Assembly: GCF_036226365.1 (NCBI RefSeq)
Contig: NZ_CP108462.1
Span: 8,166,001 to 8,230,000 of the forward strand
Length of the DNA stretch: 64,000 nt
From: Streptomyces sp. NBC_01262
Lineage (GTDB): Bacteria; Actinomycetota; Actinomycetes; Streptomycetales; Streptomycetaceae
Direction: 5' to 3'
Shown here piece by piece: positions 16,641 to 25,087 of the stretch. The translations under genes were made by a program, and so were the position numbers. How positions within the stretch are numbered: position 1 is the first letter of the stretch; each line of letters opens with the position of its first letter. The notes below the pieces were generated by a model that worked only from the letters and a program-made list of their open reading frames with translations, was not told the origin of the DNA and searched no databases.

Positions 16641-16778
16641 CCCACCGTGCGGCCCAAAGGCGAAGAAGTCAGACAGAGGCGTACATGTATTCTGGAAGCG
16701 CCCGAGTTAGCTCTGAGTAAGCGCCGACCTACCCTGCGGGGATTGCGGCTCTGCCGCCGCCGGTGAGGAAGGCCGAGG

Positions 16779-19439
16779 ATGAAGAGGATCGGGGTCGGAC
16801 AGCATCCGCTGGCGGGACGTGAATCCGAGCTTCGCCTTTATCGAGCCGCGCTGGCCGACGCGGAATGCAGGGGTTTCGCGATCTTCGGGCCGCAAGGCGT
16901 CGGAAAGTCGAGGCTCGCTGACGAATGCGTCAAAGTAGGCACATCGGAGGGATGGAAAGCACTCCGGGTGACCGCCACGAAGGGCGCGTCGTGCGTCCCC
17001 TTCGGCGCTGTCGCACACCTCATTCCCGTCGGAGTCGACGCTACCGATGTTGCCACGGTGTTCGCCGGTGTCGCGTCCGGTTTCGATGAGAGGAGGAGGG
17101 GGGACAGGACCCTCCTTCTCGTCGAGGATCTTCCGCTGCTGGACCAGTCCTCTCTCATCATCATTCAACGGCTTTCCGATGCAGGAAAGATATTCCTGAT
17201 ATCGACGGTGCGCGGCGGGGAACGTGAAAGCCCGGACTCCGAGGCCCTCACCAAGGGATACGGATTCCGGCAGGTAAACCTCAGGAATCTTGACCAGGAC
17301 TCGATTCACCGCCTGCTCGAATCCACTCTTGCAGGGGCCGTGAGCCGGCGGACCTCGTACGAGTTGTACGTGAAGAGCGCGGGGAATCCGCTGTTTCTCC
17401 GTGAGCTTGTTCTTGCCGCGCTGGAGTCGCGGTTCATGAAGAACGACGGCGAGGTCTGGGAGCTGGAACCGGCGGCGGGATCCGGTGCGACCACACCGCA
17501 GCTGACCGATCTGGTCGAGTCCAGGCTCTCGGCCATCTCGGCCGAGGGGCGCTCTCTTCTTGAGGCGATCTCTGTGTGCGGTGAGGTCTCACTCGACAGT
17601 GTCGTCCCCCGGGAAAAGCAGGATGACACGCTGCTGGAACTCGAGTCCGAGGGCCTGGTGAACATTGCCCTCGACGGGCGGCGCACGCGCATCGATCTGG
17701 CTCACCCGATCTACGGTGAGGTTCTCCAGAGGAGCATGCCCGCCTTCAGGAGAAGGCGCGTGTACCTCAACCAGGTCGCTTCGCTGGAAGCCCATGGGCT
17801 ACGGCGGCGCGAGGACTTCTTTCGGTCCGTCGCCTGGCGCGTCGAGGCGACCGGATCGGCCGGGACGGATGACCTGGTCTCGGCCGCCAGAATCGCCCGG
17901 GACGCTCACAGCTACGCCCGCGCCGTACAGCTTCTGGAGGCCGTACCGCAGGGGGAGAGAAGCGCTGCCTGTCTGCTCCTGCTGGGCCACTGCCTCGCCC
18001 AGGCCGGCAGAACGGAAGAGGTCGAGGGGGTGCTCGTCCAGGCTCAGAGGCTGGCTGCCGGGGAGGACGAGATCCTCGATGTCGCCTTTGCGCGAGTGCA
18101 GAACCTGTTCTGGGTCCAGGGCAGGAAGGCCGAGGCGCTGGGCGTGATCGCCGAGGCCGGCCGGCATGCCCGCAGTACGTCGGCGCTGTTCCGGACGCGC
18201 TCCGCCGAAGCCACCATCCGTATCGCCTGCGGTGATCCGCAGGCCGGTCTGGACGCCCTCGGCGAGATCGAGTACGACGTCGAGGACCCGGCGGATGTCG
18301 ATGTGCTGCTGCTCAGTCTCATGTACCAGTCCCCGGGACTGACCATGACCGGCCGCACGGCCGAGGCCATCAACATCGCCGAGAACGCGTACAAGATCAA
18401 CCTCAGGTACCACGATCAGGCGCTGTACCTGCACCCTTCCGCCCAGCGGAACAGCCTGATCTTCGCCCTCACCGAGTCCGGCCGGCTGCCGGAAGCCCGG
18501 GCCATGGGGAACATCGCCCTTGAGGAGCTCATGGCCTCGCGAGCTCAGGTGCCCCATGTGTGGACGGCACTGCAGATGGCGCATGCCGAGTGGCTTTCGG
18601 GTCATCCACGCTCTGCCCGGCACTGGTACGCGGAGTCGGTCGCCCTTGCCAGGTCGCACGGCCAGACGCTGGCCATGCGACCGGCCCTGTGCGGCCTCGC
18701 GGCGGCCGCCGCCCAGGTCAACGACACGGCCAGTGCGCGCAAGGCCATTGCCGAAGCGGAGCAGTACCCCCATGTCGGCCTGTTCGTCGGAGAGGACGAC
18801 CTCGCCACAGCCTGGCTCCACGTCGCCGCCGGGAAGCTCGCCGCCGCTCGCGACGTACTTGAGGCAGCGGCGACTTCGGCCCGCGCATCCGGAGTCCTCA
18901 GTTCGGAGGCCACGCTCCTGACCGACATCGCCCGACTGGGCGGCCCACGGCAGGTGGTGAGACGGCTCACCGAACTCGCGGAGGTCTGTGACTCGGCATT
19001 CACCCATGCCCGGGCGGGTTACGCGGGCGCGCTGGCGGCAAGCGACCCGCCTGCCCTGGAAGTCGCGTCTGCCTCGTTCGAGGAGATGGGCGCGGATCTG
19101 CTCGCGGCTGAGGCGTCCGCGGCAGCGGCTGCGGCATGGAAGCGCGAGGGCGAGTCCCGTAAGTCGACCGCGGCCGCCAACCGGACCGCCCAGCTTGCTG
19201 TCCGGTGCGAAGGCGCCCGCACCCCCGGCCTGACCACGGCCCTTGAGCCGGCCGCGGTGCTGACGGCCCGTGAGCGGGAAATCGCCGTCCTGACCAGTTC
19301 GGGCTCCTCGGCGCAGGAAGTGGCGGAGGCCCTCTCGATCTCCCGGCGGACCGTGGAGAACCACCTGTACAGCGTCTACGGAAAACTGGGCGTCTCCACT
19401 CGCGCAGAGCTCAGGAAAGCCCTGGAGGCAAGGCGCTGA
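16779..19439 (+). CDS. LAL-type LuxR regulator (AAA/STAND ATPase with C-terminal HTH), first copy
   Basis: 886 residues. The N-terminal ATPase has Walker A GPQGVGKS at 37-44 and Walker B TLLLVEDLPLLD at about 111-122. The middle 500 residues are helical and TPR-like (for example LLLGHCLAQAGRTEEVEGVL). The last 60 residues are a LuxR/NarL HTH: LTAREREIAVLTSSGSSAQE, VAEALSISRRTVENHLYSVY, GKLGVSTRAEL. LAL proteins are large ATP-driven activators. The ATG at 16779 has GGAAGG upstream. It shares architecture and many stretches (SRRTSYEL, GNPLFLRELVL) with the product of 26452-29151. It converges with the kinase gene. I infer it binds the palindromes in this region. Confidence 0.92.
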   Translation: MKRIGVGQHPLAGRESELRLYRAALADAECRGFAIFGPQGVGKSRLADECVKVGTSEGWKALRVTATKGASCVPFGAVAHLIPVGVDATDVATVFAGVASGFDERRRGDRTLLLVEDLPLLDQSSLIIIQRLSDAGKIFLISTVRGGERESPDSEALTKGYGFRQVNLRNLDQDSIHRLLESTLAGAVSRRTSYELYVKSAGNPLFLRELVLAALESRFMKNDGEVWELEPAAGSGATTPQLTDLVESRLSAISAEGRSLLEAISVCGEVSLDSVVPREKQDDTLLELESEGLVNIALDGRRTRIDLAHPIYGEVLQRSMPAFRRRRVYLNQVASLEAHGLRRREDFFRSVAWRVEATGSAGTDDLVSAARIARDAHSYARAVQLLEAVPQGERSAACLLLLGHCLAQAGRTEEVEGVLVQAQRLAAGEDEILDVAFARVQNLFWVQGRKAEALGVIAEAGRHARSTSALFRTRSAEATIRIACGDPQAGLDALGEIEYDVEDPADVDVLLLSLMYQSPGLTMTGRTAEAINIAENAYKINLRYHDQALYLHPSAQRNSLIFALTESGRLPEARAMGNIALEELMASRAQVPHVWTALQMAHAEWLSGHPRSARHWYAESVALARSHGQTLAMRPALCGLAAAAAQVNDTASARKAIAEAEQYPHVGLFVGEDDLATAWLHVAAGKLAAARDVLEAAATSARASGVLSSEATLLTDIARLGGPRQVVRRLTELAEVCDSAFTHARAGYAGALAASDPPALEVASASFEEMGADLLAAEASAAAAAAWKREGESRKSTAAANRTAQLAVRCEGARTPGLTTALEPAAVLTAREREIAVLTSSGSSAQEVAEALSISRRTVENHLYSVYGKLGVSTRAELRKALEARR

Positions 19440-19450
19440 GGTACGCACGC

Positions 19451-21157
19451 TCAGCGGATGGGGTCGCAACTGTCGGCGTACACCGTCTTCTGCGCTCCCT
19501 CACCGGATGCCGCCGCGGGGGTCGTGGACACGCGGACGCCCCAGTACAGATAGGCGTCCGCTGAGCCGAAGGCGTGGCGGAAGGTCTGCTGGAACTGCCT
19601 CTGTCCTTGCGGCAGCACGATCTCCTCGGTCGCCGCGGAGCTTCCGGTGCCGCTCGTGTTGCCGTGTATCCAGGTCAGGTGGAGGGTGCCGCCGGCGACG
19701 CCGTTGGTCCGCACGGTGATGGACGCCTGGATGCCGTTGGCGGTGTCACAGCCGACGGAGTCGACAGCGACCGAGTCCACGCGAGGCGCCGGCGCCGGTG
19801 CCTCGGTCGTGCTGTCCGGCTGGGTCGCGGGGGATGCCGTGGGCTCCGAGGTGGTGGCCGTGGGATCGGTCCTCCGTGGCGCCTGGCCCGGCGACGCTGC
19901 GGAGCCGCCGGCCGAGGCCGAGGCCGAGGCCGATGCCGAGACCGACGCGGAGGTCGAGGTCGAGGCCGGGTCACCGGCGCGATCCGTCTCCTGGGCGCCG
20001 ACCGGCCGCGTCCGTGATGGCTGAGGGGACGCGCCGGTGGCCTCGGTCCCGACGGCGGGTTGCGACGCGTGCGATGCGTCTGCTGTACGGGCCTGGTCGT
20101 CGACGCCGCCGAGGCCGAGCCCTGCTACCGCGGCCCGGCCTATCAGCACCGTCACCACGGCCGCGGCGAGCGCCACGGCGAGTCTGCGAGGCGTCCGTGA
20201 TCCGACGGTGGTGGTCGCAAGGGTGGTGGTCGCAAGGGTGGTGGCACCCGACTCCGCACCGCCGGAGGACGGGGTCAGCAGCGGGAAAAGTGCCACCAGG
20301 GCCAGCAGAGCCCGCCGCCCCCGCTCCTCCCAGTCCTCGCCATAGGTCTCGTACGCGATGCTTTCGAGTTGCTGGACGAACGCGGCAGCCGATTCGGGGC
20401 GTTCCGCCGGCTCCTTGGCAAGACCCCGCCTGATCAGGGGCCGCAGGGGAGCCGGCGCGCTCTCCTCGGGGATCGGAGCCCGGGTGTGCTGGACCAGCAG
20501 CTCGATCGGTGTGGCGCCCGGGTACGGCTTTTCGCCGGTGACGCATTCGAAGAAGGTGGCCGTGGCCGCGTAGACATCGCTTGCGGGACCGGCGGGGCCT
20601 CCCGCCCACTGCTCGGGTGCCATGTAGGCCGGGGTGCCGGCCACCTGGTCCGTCCCGCCGGTGGGAAGCGCGATCCCGAAGTCCACGAGTACGGACAGTC
20701 CTTCGCGCGTGACCAGGACATTCTCCGGCTTGTAGTCCCGGTGCACGATGCCACTCGCGTGAGCGGCGGCCAGACCGAGCAACGAGCCCTTCAAGGTGAC
20801 CAGCGCCGCCTCGGGGGCGATGGCGCCCGCCTGTCTCAGCGCTCTTCTCAACGAGACGCCGTTCACCAGATCCATGACGATGGCGGCGCCTTCGGAGTTC
20901 TCGACGTACTCGTGGAAACGGGCCACGTACGGTGTGCGCAGCTCGCTCAGCAGTCCGGCCTCGGCGCGGAATCTCGCCCTGAACGGCAGGTCGTCGAGCA
21001 GCTCGCGCGAGAGGTACTTGATGGCGACCGGGGCACCGCCGCCGTCGCTCGTCGCCTGCACGACCGTGCCGCTGGCTCCCGTACCCAGTACTCGTTCGTG
21101 GACGTAGCCGGGCACCTCCCACGGTTCACCGCTCACTCCGCCGACCTCGCTGTGCAT
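19451..21157 (-). CDS. Membrane Ser/Thr protein kinase with extracytoplasmic sensor domain
   Basis: 568 residues from ATG 21157, chosen because AGGAGCAGGAG precedes it. A longer version from ATG 21181 would overlap the upstream stop as ATGA. The kinase domain covers roughly residues 17-270: glycine loop GTGASGTV, Lys in VAIKYLSREL, catalytic HRDYKPENV, DFGIA, and GTPAYMAPEQW. One membrane helix (LAVALAAAVVTVLIGRAAVA) is followed by a long Ser/Ala/Thr/Pro linker and a C-terminal beta-rich domain of about 100 residues with two Cys (VGCDTANG, DSCDPIR). No PASTA repeats are present. The sensor domain resembles the extracytoplasmic part of the protein at 23304. It lies in an operon with the FAD/NAD(P) gene. 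Confidence 0.9.
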   Translation of the reverse strand: MHSEVGGVSGEPWEVPGYVHERVLGTGASGTVVQATSDGGGAPVAIKYLSRELLDDLPFRARFRAEAGLLSELRTPYVARFHEYVENSEGAAIVMDLVNGVSLRRALRQAGAIAPEAALVTLKGSLLGLAAAHASGIVHRDYKPENVLVTREGLSVLVDFGIALPTGGTDQVAGTPAYMAPEQWAGGPAGPASDVYAATATFFECVTGEKPYPGATPIELLVQHTRAPIPEESAPAPLRPLIRRGLAKEPAERPESAAAFVQQLESIAYETYGEDWEERGRRALLALVALFPLLTPSSGGAESGATTLATTTLATTTVGSRTPRRLAVALAAAVVTVLIGRAAVAGLGLGGVDDQARTADASHASQPAVGTEATGASPQPSRTRPVGAQETDRAGDPASTSTSASVSASASASASAGGSAASPGQAPRRTDPTATTSEPTASPATQPDSTTEAPAPAPRVDSVAVDSVGCDTANGIQASITVRTNGVAGGTLHLTWIHGNTSGTGSSAATEEIVLPQGQRQFQQTFRHAFGSADAYLYWGVRVSTTPAAASGEGAQKTVYADSCDPIR

Positions 21158-21177
21158 GGCGCTCCTGCTCCTTCTAT

Positions 21178-23052
21178 TCATGTGTTGTCGGCTGCTGCCG
21201 CGCGCAGGGTGGCTCTCGCCACCGCGTCGGCATCCGAAAGCGTGACCGAGTCCACGCCGGGCCGGGCGCCCGCGGCGGTCACCCAGTGCACGCCCTCGGT
21301 GGGCACACCGAACGCGAACCGCCTTGAGTGCGCAGTGCCCTGACGGTCGATCAGGTGATACGGGCGCGGCGTGACGTCCAGGCCGCCGGTTTCGTAACCG
21401 TCGACGAGGTGCGGGCGGCAGGCGCCTGCCCGCAGCAGGCCGGCGAGGAGTTCGTCGGCGGTGCGCCTCAGATCCGGCTCGGGCAGCCGCGCCTCGACGA
21501 GTGTGCGCACGCGTACGGTGGAGCCCGGTACGTCGGGCGAGTGCGCGGCCCAGCCTCCCGTCTCGGCCCGGACCTCCAGGCGCGGGCCGACGACCTCCAG
21601 GACGCCCGCCTCGATCAGAGCGGTCATCTCCTCGATGCGCCGGCTGGGCGGACCGATGGACAGGAAGGCGTTCAGCGGGGTGTACCAGCGGTCCAGGTGG
21701 TCCTGGCGGGAGACGCCGGACAGGCCGCCGTGGTCGACGATCAGCCGCAGTTCGTTGCGCAGGTCGCGCAGCACGTCCAGGGCGGCTTTGAGGGGGCCCT
21801 CGACATTGCCGAGCGCGGCCTGGGCGGCGTCCTCCCGGAGGTGGCCGAGAAGCCAGTTCCGCCAGGCGGCACGCGAGCCGAAGGCGGTCCCGCCATGAGG
21901 GAGGGAGACGCGGTCCCAGAACCAGCGGTCGGCAGGACCGATGCCGAACTCCTCCAGGAGGGCGGTCTCCTCAGGCCTGTTGTGGTGGGCGGTGGCGAGG
22001 AAACGGTCCCGGAACTCCCGCCGGTCCGCCGGTCCCTTCCGGCGGGCGAGCAGGGCCTCGTAGTAGACCGTCTCGACCTCCTTCGCCACCAGGGGCCATA
22101 TCTCGGCCAGGAAATCCGGGGCCTCGCCGGAGTCGGCGCGCTTGCGGAAGCGGGATATCACCTCGTCCGTCAGCAGCAGCGGAGTATGGCGGCCGTAGGG
22201 GCCCTTCGCGTTGTCGCCGCGCGCCTGGTGGGGGACGCCACGGCGCGAACCCGCGTACAGGCAGGGCTCGCGGCCCGAGGGCCGGTAGCGCAGTCCGCCG
22301 CCGGGGGTGCGGACGAAGCGGCCGCCGCGGCCGGTGGTCAGAAGGGCCATGTGGTCGAAGAAGTTGAGACCCAGGCCGCGCAGCAGCACCGGCTCGCCCG
22401 GTGCGAGCGGGCAGAGGTCGACGTCCGCGGGATTGGCGGGCGGGATGTGGTGCAGGCCGTGGCGGGCCGCGTGCGCCGCGATCTCCTGCTGCGCCGGGTC
22501 CGCGACCGCGGGGAGGTGGCCCTGGGCGAGGACCACCGCGGACAGGCCGGTCAGGGTGCGGCCGGTGGACAGCACGAGCGTCTGACGGCCGTCCGCCGCG
22601 TCCTCCAGGCGCGTCGCCCGGGCGGCGTGCACCTCGACGCGTACGGCCTCCGGGGCACCGCCGACCACCTGCGCGAACACCCATTCCAGGTAACGCCCGT
22701 ACTGGGCGCGGGTCGGGTAGTCGTCGGGGCCCACCGCGCCGCCCGACGCGCCGCGCCCTCGCATCCACTTGTACAGACTCGGTCCCGGCCGGACCGGCCC
22801 GGCGCACTCCACGCTCTCGTCGGTGAACAGCGTCACCTGACTGGCCACCGTGTTCATCAGCAGCTCCGGGGACTGGGCGGTGCGCCAGACCCGGCCCGGA
22901 CCCGGCGGTGCCGGATCGACGACATGCACGGTCAACCGGACCCCGCGCGGGAGGAGTTCCGGAGCGGAGGCACAGAGGCGTTCCAGGACGCTCGTGCCCC
23001 GTGGCCCCGCGCCGACGAGAGCGACGGAGACGGACACGGACACGGGTTGCAT
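21178..23052 (-). CDS. FAD/NAD(P)-binding protein (NAD_binding_9-type)
   Basis: 624 residues. The N-terminus has a dinucleotide-binding motif VALVGAGPRGTSVLERL, followed by VVDPAPPGPGRVWRTAQSPE and LLMNTVASQVTLF. A second nucleotide region contains LSAVVLAQGHLPAVADP and PVLLRGLGLNFFDHMALLTT. This is the arrangement of the FAD-NAD(P)-binding family PF13454, found in Streptomyces and pseudomonads near secondary-metabolite genes but with no assigned reaction. The size and double Rossmann layout recall N-hydroxylases, so oxidation of a small molecule or peptide is possible. It overlaps the kinase gene and has a regulon palindrome about 109 bases upstream. Confidence 0.8.
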   Translation of the reverse strand: MQPVSVSVSVALVGAGPRGTSVLERLCASAPELLPRGVRLTVHVVDPAPPGPGRVWRTAQSPELLMNTVASQVTLFTDESVECAGPVRPGPSLYKWMRGRGASGGAVGPDDYPTRAQYGRYLEWVFAQVVGGAPEAVRVEVHAARATRLEDAADGRQTLVLSTGRTLTGLSAVVLAQGHLPAVADPAQQEIAAHAARHGLHHIPPANPADVDLCPLAPGEPVLLRGLGLNFFDHMALLTTGRGGRFVRTPGGGLRYRPSGREPCLYAGSRRGVPHQARGDNAKGPYGRHTPLLLTDEVISRFRKRADSGEAPDFLAEIWPLVAKEVETVYYEALLARRKGPADRREFRDRFLATAHHNRPEETALLEEFGIGPADRWFWDRVSLPHGGTAFGSRAAWRNWLLGHLREDAAQAALGNVEGPLKAALDVLRDLRNELRLIVDHGGLSGVSRQDHLDRWYTPLNAFLSIGPPSRRIEEMTALIEAGVLEVVGPRLEVRAETGGWAAHSPDVPGSTVRVRTLVEARLPEPDLRRTADELLAGLLRAGACRPHLVDGYETGGLDVTPRPYHLIDRQGTAHSRRFAFGVPTEGVHWVTAAGARPGVDSVTLSDADAVARATLRAAAADNT

Positions 23053-23152
23053 GAACGCTACTTTCCTGGGCGGGTATTGACGGAATAACCCCGGGCGACC
23101 GGAAATCCCACTGACGCGCCGCCAGGCTAGGACGGCTGCTTACGCGCGTACA

Positions 23153-23169
23153 TGAGTAGCCGGTGCTCA
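23153..23169. promoter_or_regulatory. Palindrome copy 4 (LAL-regulon box), FAD-protein/kinase promoter
   Basis: TGAGTA-GCCGG-TGCTCA, with flanking A and T extending each arm to seven. On the minus strand a TAGCCT hexamer starts at 23129, 24 bases beyond the box, which fits transcription of the FAD/kinase operon. Confidence 0.65.
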
Positions 23170-23209
23170 TTTGCGCCGCGACGAGATTCCGGACCGTCGT
23201 GGGGCGTGA

Positions 23210-23226
23210 TGAGTAGGGATTACTCA
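23210..23226 (+). promoter_or_regulatory. Palindrome copy 5 (LAL-regulon box), perfect arms
   Basis: TGAGTA-GGGAT-TACTCA, with both 6-base arms perfectly complementary, centred 86 bases before ATG 23304. AATGGT at 23250 is the -10-like hexamer at the 24-base offset. Confidence 0.7.
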
Positions 23227-23303
23227 GGTCGCGGCCGTTGCGGTCGTGCAATGGTGCCGGGCACGGCAATTTCCGCAGTCCAGGGCTGGAGCTAGGGCGC
23301 ATT

Positions 23304-23825
23304 ATGAATGATCCGGATTCCGAGGAAAGGACCAGCGCCACTTTCTTGGACCCTGCGGCCTGGCCATCCTTCGGGGACAGCCAGGAGACCTACGTACACC
23401 TTCCCCCGTACAAAACCGGTCGGCGCAGAGGCAGGCGGCGTTCCAGGGTCTGGACGGCCGTGCTGCTGGGGCTTCTGCTCCTGGCGGTGTTCCTCGTCTG
23501 GCGAAGGCCCGGTCCGCCGCTGTCGGTCATGGGCGTTTCCACCACGGTTTCCCCGGGCCGTGTGGGCTGCGGCGGGACGGCGGTGGTGGTGGGGACGATC
23601 CGAACGAATGGAAGCGCGGGTTCGGTACGTTATCGCTGGCGTCGCAGCGATGGCGTCAGCCAGGAGCCGGAGGAGCTTCGGCTCTCACGGGGCGCGCGCT
23701 CGGTGGAGGTGGTCCTGCGGTGGACGCTGCGAGGCCATGGCCGGCTCAATGCCTCGGCCGTGCTGCACGTCCTGTCCCCGGCGAGCTTCGATGCCACGTC
23801 GAGATTCACGTACACGTGCCGATGA
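23304..23825 (+). CDS. Single-pass membrane protein with a kinase-sensor-like exterior domain
   Basis: 173 residues from ATG 23304. A cytoplasmic N-terminus (SATFLDPAAWPSFGDSQETY) and a very basic stop-transfer patch (GRRRGRRRSR) are followed by one helix (WTAVLLGLLLLAVFLVW) and about 110 extracytoplasmic residues. The exterior part has VGCGGTAVVVGTIRTNGSAG, an RLSRGARSVEVVLRW strand and a final YTC. The spacing of the Cys pair and the TIRTNG / TVRTNG motif parallels the C-terminal domain of the Ser/Thr kinase encoded across the promoter. I infer a shared Ig-like fold, possibly a co-receptor. Its stop overlaps an in-frame ATG for the following gene. Confidence 0.65.
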   Translation: MNDPDSEERTSATFLDPAAWPSFGDSQETYVHLPPYKTGRRRGRRRSRVWTAVLLGLLLLAVFLVWRRPGPPLSVMGVSTTVSPGRVGCGGTAVVVGTIRTNGSAGSVRYRWRRSDGVSQEPEELRLSRGARSVEVVLRWTLRGHGRLNASAVLHVLSPASFDATSRFTYTCR

Positions 23826-23839
23826 AGGGAAATGAAGGC

Positions 23840-24382
23840 ATGGAGACCGCGCGACTGGTGCTGCGGGCGTTCACGCCGGCCGATGCGCCGGCATTGGCGG
23901 CGTATCGGTCGGATCCGGAGGTGAGCCGGTATCAGTCCTGGGAGGCGCCGGTGCCGATGGAGGAGGCCGAGCGGTTGGCGGCCACGTTCTCGGCGGGAGA
24001 TCCCCGGGATCCGGGGTGGTTCCAGTACGCCGTCGAGCGGCGGCTCGCTCCGGGACTGGTCGGCGACCTCGGTGTCTGCCGCAGCGAGGACGGGCGGCAG
24101 GCGGAGCTCGGGTTCACGTTCGCACCGGCGTTCCAGGGCCACGGGTACGCCACCGAGGCGGTGGCGCGGATCGTTGAGTTCCTGCTGCTCGATGAGGGGC
24201 TGCACCGGATCTCGGCCGAATGCGACGAGCGCAACGTCCGTTCGGCAAAGCTGCTGGAGCGGGTCGGTTTCCGCCGCGAAGGCCACCTCGTCCAGAGCAC
24301 CTGGATCAAGGGGGAGTGGACCGACGACCTTCTGTACGGGCTGCTCGCCTCGGAATACCGTGCCGCGCGGGTTGGCCGCTAG
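23840..24382 (+). CDS. GNAT-family N-acetyltransferase (RimJ/RimL-like)
   Basis: 180 residues from ATG 23840 (METARLVLRAFTPADAPALA), with GAAGGGA upstream. ATG 23822, which overlaps the previous stop, is an alternative. The acetyl-CoA site is visible as LGFTFAPAFQGHGYATEAVA, followed by LHRISAECDERNVRSAKLLE and RVGFRREGHL, the RimJ-type C-terminal half. It should acetylate an amine on a protein N-terminus or small molecule. The tight spacing suggests one operon with the membrane protein at 23304 and therefore membership of the palindrome regulon. Confidence 0.85.
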   Translation: METARLVLRAFTPADAPALAAYRSDPEVSRYQSWEAPVPMEEAERLAATFSAGDPRDPGWFQYAVERRLAPGLVGDLGVCRSEDGRQAELGFTFAPAFQGHGYATEAVARIVEFLLLDEGLHRISAECDERNVRSAKLLERVGFRREGHLVQSTWIKGEWTDDLLYGLLASEYRAARVGR

Positions 24383-24393
24383 CGTCGGGCAGG

Positions 24394-24792
24394 TCACGGG
24401 CCTTCCGCGAGCCGGAAGGCCAGACACACCACGGGAGTGCGATCCTCGACCGAAGTGCCCATACGGCTGAAGTAGCGGCGGTGACCGGCGCGCCAGTCGT
24501 CGAGGGAGGCGTCTCCTTCCCCCTCTGCCGCGGCATGCTCCCACGTCACCTCGATGAAGGGCTTCACCTCCACACCGGTGATTTCGATGGTCGCGACGGG
24601 CAGGCCCTCGTTGTCCAGGAGGGCCAGCCGTTCACCGACATATTCCAGGCCCTCCGTCTCCTTGACGTAGACCTCAAGAAGACCGGTCGTAGCGGTCTTC
24701 CTTCCGGCCAGTACGAGAGAGTTCAACCTGACCCGCACCTCGTCGGGGGTGCCCAGTTCAAATGAACGCATTCCGTTGACTCGCGGCCACAT
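24394..24792 (-). CDS. ASCH-domain protein
   Basis: 132 residues from ATG 24792 with GAGG ten bases upstream. FELGTPDEVRVRLNSLVLAG then RKTATTG is the N-terminal ASCH signature, and ATIEITGVEVKPFIEVTWEH plus TPVVCLAFRL complete the beta-barrel. ASCH proteins resemble PUA domains and bind RNA or modified nucleosides; E. coli YqfB, a member, is an amidohydrolase for N4-acetylcytidine. No Cys-protease-like or other fusion is present. It is divergent from the 44-residue peptide gene, with palindrome copy 6 between them. Confidence 0.8.
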   Translation of the reverse strand: MWPRVNGMRSFELGTPDEVRVRLNSLVLAGRKTATTGLLEVYVKETEGLEYVGERLALLDNEGLPVATIEITGVEVKPFIEVTWEHAAAEGEGDASLDDWRAGHRRYFSRMGTSVEDRTPVVCLAFRLAEGP

Positions 24793-24876
24793 TTTCTCAT
24801 CGCCTCACTCTGGGGGTGTCTTCGCCGATCGTACGACCGCCGACGCGGCCAACTGACCGCGCACCCGCCGGTCTTT

Positions 24877-24893
24877 GAAGTAGCGATTACTCA
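24877..24893 (+). promoter_or_regulatory. Palindrome copy 6 (LAL-regulon box), peptide-gene promoter
   Basis: GAAGTA-GCGAT-TACTCA, centred 68 bases before the peptide ATG. TACGTT begins at 24917, 24 bases after the box, as a -10 candidate. Confidence 0.65.
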
Positions 24894-24952
24894 TTCGACG
24901 GCTGCGGGCGCCCGCGTACGTTTCAGGCACCGAACACTGAACAGGAGAAGCC

Positions 24953-25087
24953 ATGAACGTCATTGCCGACAACGAGATCGTGGTGCCCGTGGACCTCACC
25001 GACACCGACACCGACGCCGCAGAAGAAGCCGGTCTCTACCCTCGCTTCGGCTGGTCGAACCACAACGAGATCGTGATCGCGGGCTGA
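24953..25087 (+). CDS. 44-residue peptide, candidate precursor or signal peptide
   Basis: ATG 24953 has AGGAGAAG just upstream, a strong ribosome site for so short a gene. The first 26 residues are acidic (MNVIADNEIVVPVDLTD, DTDTDAAEEA) and without a signal sequence. The last 18, GLYPRFGWSNHNEIVIAG, are aromatic and Asn/His-rich. The tetrapeptide NEIV appears in both halves (residues 7-10 and 38-41). Acidic leader, Gly at the boundary and a distinct C-terminal segment are what ribosomally made, modified peptides look like, but I know no family it matches. The next gene (TPR) begins at or just after its stop. The palindrome in its promoter ties it to the LAL regulators. Confidence 0.65.
   Translation: MNVIADNEIVVPVDLTDTDTDAAEEAGLYPRFGWSNHNEIVIAG

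Noticed and set aside
16703..16719. CGAGTT-AGCTC-TGAGTA before the first LAL gene as an eighth regulon box
   Set aside because: Spacing fits, but the arms are direct rather than inverted and the right arm matches only two of six positions.
19798..20240. GC-rich tandem repeats within the kinase gene as a mobile or CRISPR-like array
   Set aside because: They encode the Ser/Ala/Thr linker of the kinase in frame; unit lengths of 6 and 15 bases are ordinary low-complexity coding repeats.
24805..25011. Minus-strand frame opposite the 44-residue peptide
   Set aside because: It crosses a regulon box and promoter, whereas the plus-strand peptide has a strong ribosome site and operon context.
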